Positions 51,049 through 57,255 of a stretch of DNA of 64,000 nt are shown here, one piece after another (within the stretch, counting starts at the first letter, position 1; each line of letters starts with the position of its first letter). Below the pieces are notes generated by a model. That model was not told the DNA's origin. It did no database searches and worked only from the letters and a program-made list of their open reading frames with translations. The stretch covers positions 62,001 through 126,000 of the forward strand of contig NZ_PVZS01000013.1 of the NCBI RefSeq assembly GCF_003004785.1. The letters run 5' to 3'. A program made the translations under genes and the position numbers. The stretch comes from Alsobacter soli (GTDB lineage: Bacteria > Pseudomonadota > Alphaproteobacteria > Rhizobiales > Beijerinckiaceae).

Positions 51049-51780
51049 ATGCAGCGGTTTCGTAGGCTTCCTGGAATGGGCGCGCTGGCGGCGGCGCTGG
51101 GCGCAGCCGCGCCGGCGGGCGCGATCGTGCAGGGCGGGCCGGCGCCCGAGCTCGCGCCGCACACCGTGATGGTGGTGGAGCGGCAGGGCTTCTGCTCGGC
51201 CACGGCGCTGGCGCCGGACGTGGTGCTGACGGCGGCGCATTGCGTCGCCGGCAAGGAGGTCCGGGTGTTCTACCGGGACGCGGCCAACGCGCCCGCGTTC
51301 CTGGCGCCGCGCGCCGTGGCGGTGCACCCCGGCTACGTGAAGGGGGCCGAGCAGTCCCGGCGCAAGTCCATCGACCTTGCGCTCGTGCGCCTGGCCGAGC
51401 CGCTGCCCAAGGGCTTCGCGCCCGCGGCCCTGAGCGAGGCGACTAGGCCGACGGCCGGCGAGACCTGGACCGTGGCGGGCTACGGCCTGCAGACGGAGGG
51501 CGAGCCGCGCTCCGGCGGCCAGTTCCGCGCCGCGCCCCTGCCCGTGGTGGAGCCTTACGGGCCCAGCAGCATCCTTGTGTGGCTCAAGAGCCCCGGCCGC
51601 GGAGCTTGCACTGGCGACTCCGGCGGCCCCATCTTCGCGCCTGACGGCGGCCTCGGCGCCGTGACGGTGTGGGCCGAGGGAACCGGCAAGTCCCGCTGCG
51701 GGGCGCTGACCCAGGGCGTCCTCGTCGCGCCCCAGCGGGCGTGGATCGACAAGACGCTCGCGGGGTGGGGCGCGCGGTAG
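51049..51780 (+). CDS. secreted S1-family serine protease inserted in the GTA cluster
   Basis: A 243-residue chymotrypsin-fold protease with an N-terminal signal peptide (about 1-25) and a short propeptide-like AIVQGG. The catalytic triad is complete: His64 (TAAHC), Asp109 (SIDLALVRL) and Ser191 (GDSGGP). The S1 pocket position six before the Ser is Gly185, not the Asp of trypsin, so specificity is probably for small or hydrophobic residues. GGAGG lies 9 bases before the ATG. It is transcribed against the GTA genes, between capsid and connector. Orthodox GTA clusters lack it. Confidence 0.9.
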   Translation: MQRFRRLPGMGALAAALGAAAPAGAIVQGGPAPELAPHTVMVVERQGFCSATALAPDVVLTAAHCVAGKEVRVFYRDAANAPAFLAPRAVAVHPGYVKGAEQSRRKSIDLALVRLAEPLPKGFAPAALSEATRPTAGETWTVAGYGLQTEGEPRSGGQFRAAPLPVVEPYGPSSILVWLKSPGRGACTGDSGGPIFAPDGGLGAVTVWAEGTGKSRCGALTQGVLVAPQRAWIDKTLAGWGAR

Positions 51781-51789
51781 GCGCCGGAG

Positions 51790-51966
51790 GCGCGCCCTCC
51801 CCTGCGAGGGGGAGGGTCGACCGCCGCAGGCCGGCGGGGTGGGTGACCCGCACCCGGCGAGGGCGCGCGCGCTCTTTTGGGAAAGCCGGAGCTTCATGCC
51901 CGGCATCACCCCACCCCGGCCCTTCGGGCCGACCCTCCCCCTCAAAGGGGAGGGTGCGCTTCGCGC
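51790..51966. repeat. inverted intergenic repeat, family D, copy 1
   Basis: CGCGCCCTCCCCTGCGAGGG and AAAGGGGAGGGTGCGCTTCG form outer arms, with inner GGCGGGGTGGGTGACC and TCACCCCACCCCGGCC. It lies between the protease and capsid genes. The long spacer carries a GC-rich stretch with no gene. Confidence 0.8.
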
Positions 51967-51968
51967 GC

Positions 51969-53219
51969 TCACGACACGCCGAACTTCAGCAGCTTGATGG
52001 CGTCGAAGTCCTGGACGCCGCCGCCGACGCGCTTGGTCGTGTAGAACAGCACGTAGGGCTTGGCGGTGAAGGGGTCGCGCAGCACGCGCACGCCGATTCG
52101 GTCGACGATGAGGTAGCCGCGGCGGAAGTCGCCGCAGGCGACGGCGAAGCTGTCGGCGGCGATGTCGGGCATGTCCTCCGCCTCCACGACGGGGAAGTTC
52201 ATCAGCGTCGCCGGCTGGCCGACGGCCGCCGGCGGCTGCCAAAGGTACTCGCCCGTGGTGGTCTTGAACTTGCGGACGGCCGCCTGGGTCTTGCGGTTCA
52301 TGACGAAGCTGGCGTTCTGCCGGTAGCCGGCCTTCAGGGCGTAGACCAGGTCGACCAGGATGTCGGAGGGGTTCGCGGCCGCGAAGTTGGCGGAGACGCC
52401 CGTCGGCACATAGGCGAGCTTGCCCCAGCTCCAGGCCGCCACGGTGGACTTGGCCGCCGCCATGAAGCCCTGGGGCTTGTTGACGCCGTCGCCGTTGACG
52501 AAGGCGGCGCCCTCCTGCTCGGCGAACACCGTCTCGACCTCGTCGGCGATCCACTGCTCGATATTCACGGCCGCGTCGTCCAGCAGGGTCTGCGTGGCGG
52601 ACGGCATGGCGTAGAGCTCCATGGCCGGGAAGGTCAGCTCGGCGATGACCTGGCTGTTGGTCTGCGGCCGGGCCGCGGCCTCGGCCACCCAGCCGGTCGC
52701 CGGGCCGGTGGTGGAATAAGCCTTCTTGAAGGTGGCGGTGGAGATCTCGCGCACAGACGCGATGGCCCGGATGGGCGAGATCACCGCCATGCGGCGCAGG
52801 ATCTCCCGCTCGGCCGGGGGCGGGACGAGATAACCGCCGTCCGGGCCGGAGCCGGCGGAAAGGGCCTTGGCCTCGAGCGCCTTGAGCCCGCCGGTCTCGC
52901 CGGCGCGCACATAGAGGTCGAAGGCGGCCTTGTGCTCGGCCGCCGCGGCCGGCAGGGCCGGGCGCTCGGGGCCGCCGAGGGCGGGGCGGCTCGCCTTCAG
53001 GGCGAAGGCGTCGAGGCGGCGGCGGGCGTCGTCGAGCGCCTGGTCGATGCGGGCGAGCTTCTCCTCCACGAGCACGTCGGAGGAGAGGCGCGTCTCCAGC
53101 TCGGCGAGGCGCTGGTCGTTGGCGTCGCGGAAGGCGTCGAAGGCGCGGTTCAGGTCTTCGAAGGCGTGCGCCTCGGAGGCGGCGTGCTTGGTCTCGTAGG
53201 TCGGGATGGCGTGGGTCAT
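51969..53219 (-). CDS. major capsid protein, HK97 fold (RcGTA gp5-like)
   Basis: A 416-residue capsid subunit. The N-terminal third is a coiled-coil scaffold region (residues about 10-110, ending near VEEKLARIDQALDDARRRLDAF). The HK97 core follows, with GPDGGYLVPP, RRMAVISPIRAIASVREIST, GWVAEAAARPQTNS and the C-terminal GDFRRGYLIVDRIGVRVLRDP. I choose the ATG at 53219, because the upstream in-frame extension is translated repeat C2. The scaffold would be removed by the adjacent prohead protease. Confidence 0.95.
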   Translation of the reverse strand: MTHAIPTYETKHAASEAHAFEDLNRAFDAFRDANDQRLAELETRLSSDVLVEEKLARIDQALDDARRRLDAFALKASRPALGGPERPALPAAAAEHKAAFDLYVRAGETGGLKALEAKALSAGSGPDGGYLVPPPAEREILRRMAVISPIRAIASVREISTATFKKAYSTTGPATGWVAEAAARPQTNSQVIAELTFPAMELYAMPSATQTLLDDAAVNIEQWIADEVETVFAEQEGAAFVNGDGVNKPQGFMAAAKSTVAAWSWGKLAYVPTGVSANFAAANPSDILVDLVYALKAGYRQNASFVMNRKTQAAVRKFKTTTGEYLWQPPAAVGQPATLMNFPVVEAEDMPDIAADSFAVACGDFRRGYLIVDRIGVRVLRDPFTAKPYVLFYTTKRVGGGVQDFDAIKLLKFGVS

Positions 53220-53256
53220 GGGTGGGTCCTTGCTTGGGATCACGAGTCGCGCTCGG

Positions 53257-53336
53257 CCGTCATCCCCGGGCTTGTCCCGGGGACCCACGCTTCGGGTGAC
53301 GGCGTGGATGGCCGGGACTGGCCCGGCCATGACGGA
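53257..53336. repeat. palindromic repeat, family C, copy 2
   Basis: CCGTCATCCCCGGGCTTGTC and GACTGGCCCGGCCATGACGG bracket the element, which lies between the prohead protease and capsid genes. It is closely related to the copy at 49.6 kb. Confidence 0.85.
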
Positions 53337-53352
53337 GAAGCAGGAGGCGGCC

Positions 53353-53874
53353 TCACCGCCCCTTCACGGCGGTGACGCGGGCCTGGGGGAGCAGCGGGAA
53401 GGTGACGAGGGAGATCTCCCAGAGGTCGACCTTGGCGATGCGGCGCACGCCGCTGCGCGGGTCGGTGCGGGCGCCGCCGGCCTTGAAGCCGATGGAGAGG
53501 CCGTCCACGGCGCCCTGGCGCATCAGCGCCAGGAGCTCGCGGGCGCGGGCCACGCCCAGGTTGAGGCGGCCGCGGGCGAAGAGGCCGCGCCCATCCTCGC
53601 GCAGCACCGTCCAGGCGCCCACGGGTTCGGCCGGGTCGTGCTGCCACAGGAGCCGCACGCCGCCGGCGCCCCGGCGGGCGAGGCTGTCGGCGAAGGCGCC
53701 GGGCAGGATCATGTCGCGCCCGAGGTCGACCACGCCGAACAGGCTGGCGTAGCCCTCGAACACGCCGAGCGGGCCCGGCGGCGCGGCCAGCGCCAGGCGG
53801 GCGTCGCGTACCTCCACGGGCGGGAGCTCGCGACGCGGCGGCGGCCGCAGGGGGACGGACAGGCCGTACGCCAT
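53353..53874 (-). CDS. HK97 family prohead protease (RcGTA gp4-like)
   Basis: A 173-residue herpesvirus-assemblin-like serine protease that processes the capsid scaffold. The catalytic His79 is in LLWQHDPAEPVG and the catalytic Ser127 in VDGLSIGF; FEGYASLFGVVD and LWEISLVTFPLLPQARV are further family blocks. I start it at the ATG of MAYGLSVPL. It follows a small ORF by 4 bases and precedes the capsid gene across repeat C2. Confidence 0.93.
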   Translation of the reverse strand: MAYGLSVPLRPPPRRELPPVEVRDARLALAAPPGPLGVFEGYASLFGVVDLGRDMILPGAFADSLARRGAGGVRLLWQHDPAEPVGAWTVLREDGRGLFARGRLNLGVARARELLALMRQGAVDGLSIGFKAGGARTDPRSGVRRIAKVDLWEISLVTFPLLPQARVTAVKGR

Positions 53875-53878
53875 GGCG

Positions 53879-54061
53879 TCAGGCCTTGCGCGCCACCACC
53901 CGGGGACGCCGGCGCGGGCCGGTCCGGGCGGTACCGCAGGGGTCGAGGCGGGCGAGGCTCTGGACAAAGGAGGCGATCACCGCCTCAGGGGCGGGATGGG
54001 CGGGCGCGGCCTCGTCCGCGCCAGCCGGAGGAGCGGCGCGCCGCAACAGAAACGACAGCAT
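53879..54061 (-). CDS. small Arg/Pro-rich hypothetical protein between gp3.5 and gp4
   Basis: A 60-residue ORF beginning MLSFLLRRAAPPAG, with a helical middle (EAVIASFVQSLARLD) and an Arg-rich end. The ATG has GAGGA upstream and the stop is 4 bases before the prohead protease start, which fits tight GTA packing. I do not recognise the family. The high GC makes chance frames common here, so it is only moderately supported. Confidence 0.5.
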   Translation of the reverse strand: MLSFLLRRAAPPAGADEAAPAHPAPEAVIASFVQSLARLDPCGTARTGPRRRPRVVARKA

Positions 54062-54098
54062 GGGCAATCCTCAGGTGATGAAGTGTTTGCTGAAATGC

Positions 54099-54113
54099 GG
54101 GGGCGCAGCCCCC
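54099..54113. other. GC stem-loop after gp3.5-like gene
   Basis: GGGGGC-GCA-GCCCCC forms a 6-bp stem with a 3-base loop, directly at the stop codon of the small membrane protein gene. No T-run follows on the minus strand, so it is more likely an RNA-stability or attenuation element than a terminator. Confidence 0.35.
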
Positions 54114-54317
54114 CTACTCCCGCCCGGAAACCCGGGCGTTGAACAGATGCAGCTCGCGCACGAAGGCGTCGAAGCGGCGGTTGGCGGCGCCGAGCTCGCG
54201 CAGCAGCAGCACGGCGACGGCGGAGGCGCCGGTGGCCCACAGGAACAGGGCCAGATGGGCGAGATCGCCCCGCCCCAGAATGGCGTCCAGGACCGGGCTG
54301 TCGAGCAGGGAAGGCAT
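54114..54317 (-). CDS. small GTA membrane protein (position of RcGTA g3.5)
   Basis: A 67-residue protein starting MPSLLDSPVLDAILGRGD, with one hydrophobic helix (about 18-37, LAHLALFLWATGASAVAVLLL) and a polar helical tail ending FDAFVRELHLFNARVSG. GTA clusters have a small gene of this kind between portal and protease. The ATG at 54317 has GGAG upstream. An intrinsic terminator of the preceding cassette lies only 36 bases before the start. Confidence 0.75.
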   Translation of the reverse strand: MPSLLDSPVLDAILGRGDLAHLALFLWATGASAVAVLLLRELGAANRRFDAFVRELHLFNARVSGRE

Positions 54318-54352
54318 GGGGGGCTCCTTCATGCGGGCCGGACGGCCCAACG

Positions 54353-54382
54353 AAAAAGCGCCCGCGGCGGAGCCGGGGCGCT
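54353..54382 (-). terminator. Rho-independent terminator inside the GTA cluster
   Basis: On the minus strand AGCGCCC (54382-54376) pairs with GGGCGCT (54363-54357), with a further inner GGC/GCC pair, and is followed by TTTTTCG. It lies after the toxin/immunity-like cassette and before the gp3.5-like gene. Confidence 0.78.
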
Positions 54383-54429
54383 GGGGGGAACGGGGTTTGC
54401 GCAGCAGGGACTGGCGAGCGGGAGGCGGC

Positions 54430-54762
54430 TCAGACCAGGTCGGCGTCTGAGCCGATCACCATGTCCTTCAGCCCCTGCGGAACCGGGAAGCCGTAGCCTC
54501 GCTCGTCGCCCTCGGCGCGCAGCGATCCCGAGCGATGGTGATCGCTCGTGTAGATCTCAGAGCCGATCTTCTGCAGCGCCATCACCAGCGCCTGGAGCGC
54601 ATCCAGCCCGTAGGCCTGGCTCTTCCGTGTCCGGTCCGGCCAGCCGATGGAATAAGCGCAAGTCCAGCAGCGGTCGTCCGGCTCGGGCTGGTGGATGGCG
54701 ATCTCGATGGCGCGCTCGCCTTGGGGCGACTGCAAACGCAAGCGATGGGTGAGAATGATCAT
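54430..54762 (-). CDS. DUF6968-like small protein, possible immunity protein
   Basis: A 110-residue cytosolic-type protein beginning MIILTHRLRLQSPQGE. The core YSIGWPDRTRKSQAYGLDALQALVMALQKIGSEIYTSD resembles the DUF6968 family, whose function is unknown. A start 12 codons earlier is possible. It is the third gene of a low-GC cassette after the portal gene, following a toxin-like ORF and an acidic protein, and an intrinsic terminator follows it. Position suggests an immunity or accessory role; no residue shows it. Confidence 0.72.
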   Translation of the reverse strand: MIILTHRLRLQSPQGERAIEIAIHQPEPDDRCWTCAYSIGWPDRTRKSQAYGLDALQALVMALQKIGSEIYTSDHHRSGSLRAEGDERGYGFPVPQGLKDMVIGSDADLV

Positions 54763-54851
54763 GGCGTCGGAACCCGACAGAAAGCGCGAGCCTGGCACGC
54801 TAGCAGCCCCAAAATCGAGGCCCCCGGCGACGTTGTGATCTCGAGCGTCGT

Positions 54852-55274
54852 CTACGCGGGCAGTTCGACCTTCGGCTTCGGCCAGTCGCGCCGATTTTCC
54901 GGGCTGTCGAGGTAGCTCGGCAAGGCGAAGGCGATGCCTTCATAACCGGGGATGTCCGGTTCGCCCTGGGCGATCCACTCGGCGGTTACCGCGTGGGCGA
55001 CGTCCTCCGGCTTTTCACCGTAATGCGGGGCGGCGCGCCAGTAGTGAATGCCGTCGTCCGCGCCCTCGATCACGATGCCACCATGGGCGATCAGCGTGTA
55101 GACATAGAGAGCGACAAACTCGCGCAAATCGCCGTTAGTGAGTTCGTAGCCGACGCGGCCCATGGATAAGATGCCCCACAGGCCGACCAAACCAAACCTG
55201 AAATCCCCGTGGGCCACTTCCAGCGTCTGTGCGATGCTGTCGCCACCGTAACGGTGAACTTTATTCATGTTCAT
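54852..55274 (-). CDS. acidic hypothetical protein, candidate immunity protein
   Basis: A 140-residue protein rich in Asp, Glu and aromatic residues, with segments GDSIAQTLEVAHGDFRFG, FVALYVYTLIAHGGIVIEG and a C-terminal LDSPENRRDWPKPKVEL. I do not recognise the family. The ATG at 55274 overlaps the stop of the toxin-like ORF as ATGA, the translational coupling expected of a toxin/immunity pair. Its base composition is lower in GC than the flanking GTA genes. Confidence 0.75.
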   Translation of the reverse strand: MNMNKVHRYGGDSIAQTLEVAHGDFRFGLVGLWGILSMGRVGYELTNGDLREFVALYVYTLIAHGGIVIEGADDGIHYWRAAPHYGEKPEDVAHAVTAEWIAQGEPDIPGYEGIAFALPSYLDSPENRRDWPKPKVELPA

Positions 55275-55645
55275 TGCCAATGCACCTTGAATCCGCGATC
55301 GATTGCTGATGATCCGCTTTCAATAACATCTATCGTTTCGCCGAAATCCACGCTTTGCCGAATTCCAAATCGAAGTCCGTCTGGGCGTTGGTAAACCATA
55401 CCCTGGTAGTTCGAAGGGCCTTTCACCGATTGTGCGTCTTGCATCAAATCCCGCTTGATCGCTTCGAACTCAGTTTTGCCCACAGTCCTTACTTCCTTAG
55501 TCGCCCCACCAACTTGTCTTCCCACAGGGCTGCCACCCGGGCTCAATATATCCCGGCTGGCGCGCCCTGTCGCTTGTGCGACCGATGATGTGCCTCCAGC
55601 GGTCGGCGCCTTCGGAGCCGTCGGCCCCTTCGGCATGTTGCGCAC
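55271..55645 (-). CDS. toxin-tip-like ORF directly after the portal gene
   Basis: From a GTG at 55645 this reads 124 residues: a Pro/Thr/Gly-rich linker (MPKGPTAPKAPTAGGTSS) and a compact C-terminal domain (about 55-124) with TEFEAIKRDLMQDAQSV, MVYQRPDGLRFGIRQSVDFG and the end FKVHWQ. That organisation recalls C-terminal tips of polymorphic toxins, but I cannot name a family. The frame stays open upstream to 55756 (encoding DTFVSTLANLAASAATTIIR and more) without a standard start, so the gene may be the stub of a larger protein. G+C hand-counted over three 60-base lines here is 43-48%, against 77% in one portal line. Confidence 0.62.
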   Translation of the reverse strand: MRNMPKGPTAPKAPTAGGTSSVAQATGRASRDILSPGGSPVGRQVGGATKEVRTVGKTEFEAIKRDLMQDAQSVKGPSNYQGMVYQRPDGLRFGIRQSVDFGETIDVIESGSSAIDRGFKVHWQ

Positions 55646-55759
55646 CGCGCCGATCAGGCGCTGCAGAACGGTGCGGATGATCGTCGTAGCCGCCGAAGCC
55701 GCGAGATTGGCGAGAGTCGAGACAAACGTGTCGCCGAGTCCCCCGAGCCCAGACGTCTA

Positions 55760-57037
55760 TTAGCCTTCGTCCGAGTCACCTGACGGCACGCGCGGCTGGC
55801 GCTCCCAGTGCCCAGGCGTGACCGTGATTTCCATGAGTTTCTGCTGGCCAGCCCCCTTCGGCCCGTACCCCACCGCTTCGCGCTGCTCGTCCTCCGTCAG
55901 GAACCCCGCCGCGCCCACCCGCGCCCACAGCGCCTCGCGCTCGGGGGCCAGGGCGTCGATGCGGTCGAGGTCGGGCTCCAGGCGCAGGGCGGCGCCATAG
56001 GCCGGGCCGAGCCAGTGGGCGAGGCTCGCGGCCGTGCGGGTCACGAGCGGGATCACGGTCTGGCGCCAGAAGCTGCGGTTGGCTTCGGCGTAGTTGGAAT
56101 AGGTGTTGTCGCCCGGCAGGCCGAGCAGCATGGGCGGCACGCCGAAGGCCAGCGCGATCTCGCGGGCCGCCGCCGCCTTGGCCTGGATGAAGTCCATGTC
56201 CTTGGGGGTTAAGGACAGGGGCTTCCAGTCGAGCCCGCCTTCCAGCAGCAGCGGGCGGCCGGCGTTGGCGGCGCCCTGGAAGCTCGCCTCCAGCTCCTCC
56301 TTCAGGCGGTCGAACTGCTCGTCGGACAGGTTCACGCCCGCCGCGCCGGCGTAGACCAGCGCGCCGGAGGGCCGGGCGGCGTTGTCGAGCAGCGCCTTGT
56401 TCCAGGCGCCGGCGGCGTTGTGGATGTCGAGCGCGACGGCGGCGGCCTCGGTTGGGGCCAGGCCGTAATGGTCGTCAAGCGGGTTGAACAGGGTCAGATG
56501 GAGGATGGGCGGGGTCCCCTCCCCGTCCTGCCGGAAGCGCACCGTGCGGCCGCCCACCGTGTAGTCGTAGGCCTCGGCCCAGCCGTCCGGGCCGGGCACG
56601 ACCTTCATGCGGTCGGGACGCAGCGCGTAGAGCTCGCGCGGATCGCCGCGCACGGCGGCGCATTCCAGGTAGGCGTTGCCGGCCACCAGCAGGTGGCCAT
56701 AGAGCGCGTCGAACAGGGCTTGACCGGCGTCGCGCGGGTTCGGGCGAGCCAGGAGTTGCGCCACCGGGTGGTCCGGCCGCTCGTGGCGGCCCTCATAGAC
56801 CAGCAGCGGCACGCTGGCCGCAGCCTCCGCGACGAGGCGCACGGCGCGGTAGACCACCGCGTTGCGCTGGTAGCCTTCGCGCGCCAGCGCCGCGTAGTCG
56901 CGCGGGGTCCAGACGGGCCGGCCCACGCTTGGGAAGGCGATCAGCGGGCCGACGCGCGAACTCTTGGCCTGCAGGGGCGCGACCGGCGCAGCAACGCGGA
57001 CAGCGCGCCCGACCAGGCGCGACAGCAGGGAGGACAT
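55760..57037 (-). CDS. phage/GTA portal protein (RcGTA gp3-like)
   Basis: A 425-residue HK97-type portal subunit forming the DNA entry vertex. Family blocks are YAALAREGYQRNAVVYRAVRLVAEAAASVPLLVYEG, LYGHLLVAGNAYLE, LTLFNPLDDHYGLAPTEAAA and GVPPMLLGLPGDNTYSNYAEANRSFW. I use the ATG at 57037 (MSSLLSRL), with GGAG upstream; longer frames read through repeat D2. The stop is a tandem TAA TAG, after which the same frame stays open into the toxin-like ORF. Confidence 0.95.
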   Translation of the reverse strand: MSSLLSRLVGRAVRVAAPVAPLQAKSSRVGPLIAFPSVGRPVWTPRDYAALAREGYQRNAVVYRAVRLVAEAAASVPLLVYEGRHERPDHPVAQLLARPNPRDAGQALFDALYGHLLVAGNAYLECAAVRGDPRELYALRPDRMKVVPGPDGWAEAYDYTVGGRTVRFRQDGEGTPPILHLTLFNPLDDHYGLAPTEAAAVALDIHNAAGAWNKALLDNAARPSGALVYAGAAGVNLSDEQFDRLKEELEASFQGAANAGRPLLLEGGLDWKPLSLTPKDMDFIQAKAAAAREIALAFGVPPMLLGLPGDNTYSNYAEANRSFWRQTVIPLVTRTAASLAHWLGPAYGAALRLEPDLDRIDALAPEREALWARVGAAGFLTEDEQREAVGYGPKGAGQQKLMEITVTPGHWERQPRVPSGDSDEG

Positions 57038-57073
57038 GCGAGGGTTCTCCGGAATGGGTGGGCGCAGGAGCGC

Positions 57074-57242
57074 GAAGGCGCACCCTCCCCTTGAGGGGGA
57101 GGGTTGGCGGCGCATAGCGCCGACGGGGTGGGGTGACCGCGCCCGGCGAGGGCGCGTTTCAAAGGTCAGCGCGGCGCACGACGCCCAGCCTCACCCCACC
57201 CCGCCGCTGCGCGGCGACCCTCCCCCTCGAGGGGAGGGTGTG
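57074..57242. repeat. inverted intergenic repeat, family D, copy 2
   Basis: CACCCTCCCCTTGAGGGGGA and CCCTCGAGGGGAGGGTG form the outer arms, with inner CGACGGGGTGGGGTGACC and CTCACCCCACCCCGCCGCTG. It lies between the terminase and portal genes and resembles the copy at 51.8 kb. Confidence 0.82.
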
Positions 57243-57255
57243 GGCGTGGCGCCCC

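Noticed and set aside
53220-53330. N-terminal extension of the capsid protein.
   Set aside because: It is translated repeat C2; the ATG at 53219 begins the conserved sequence.
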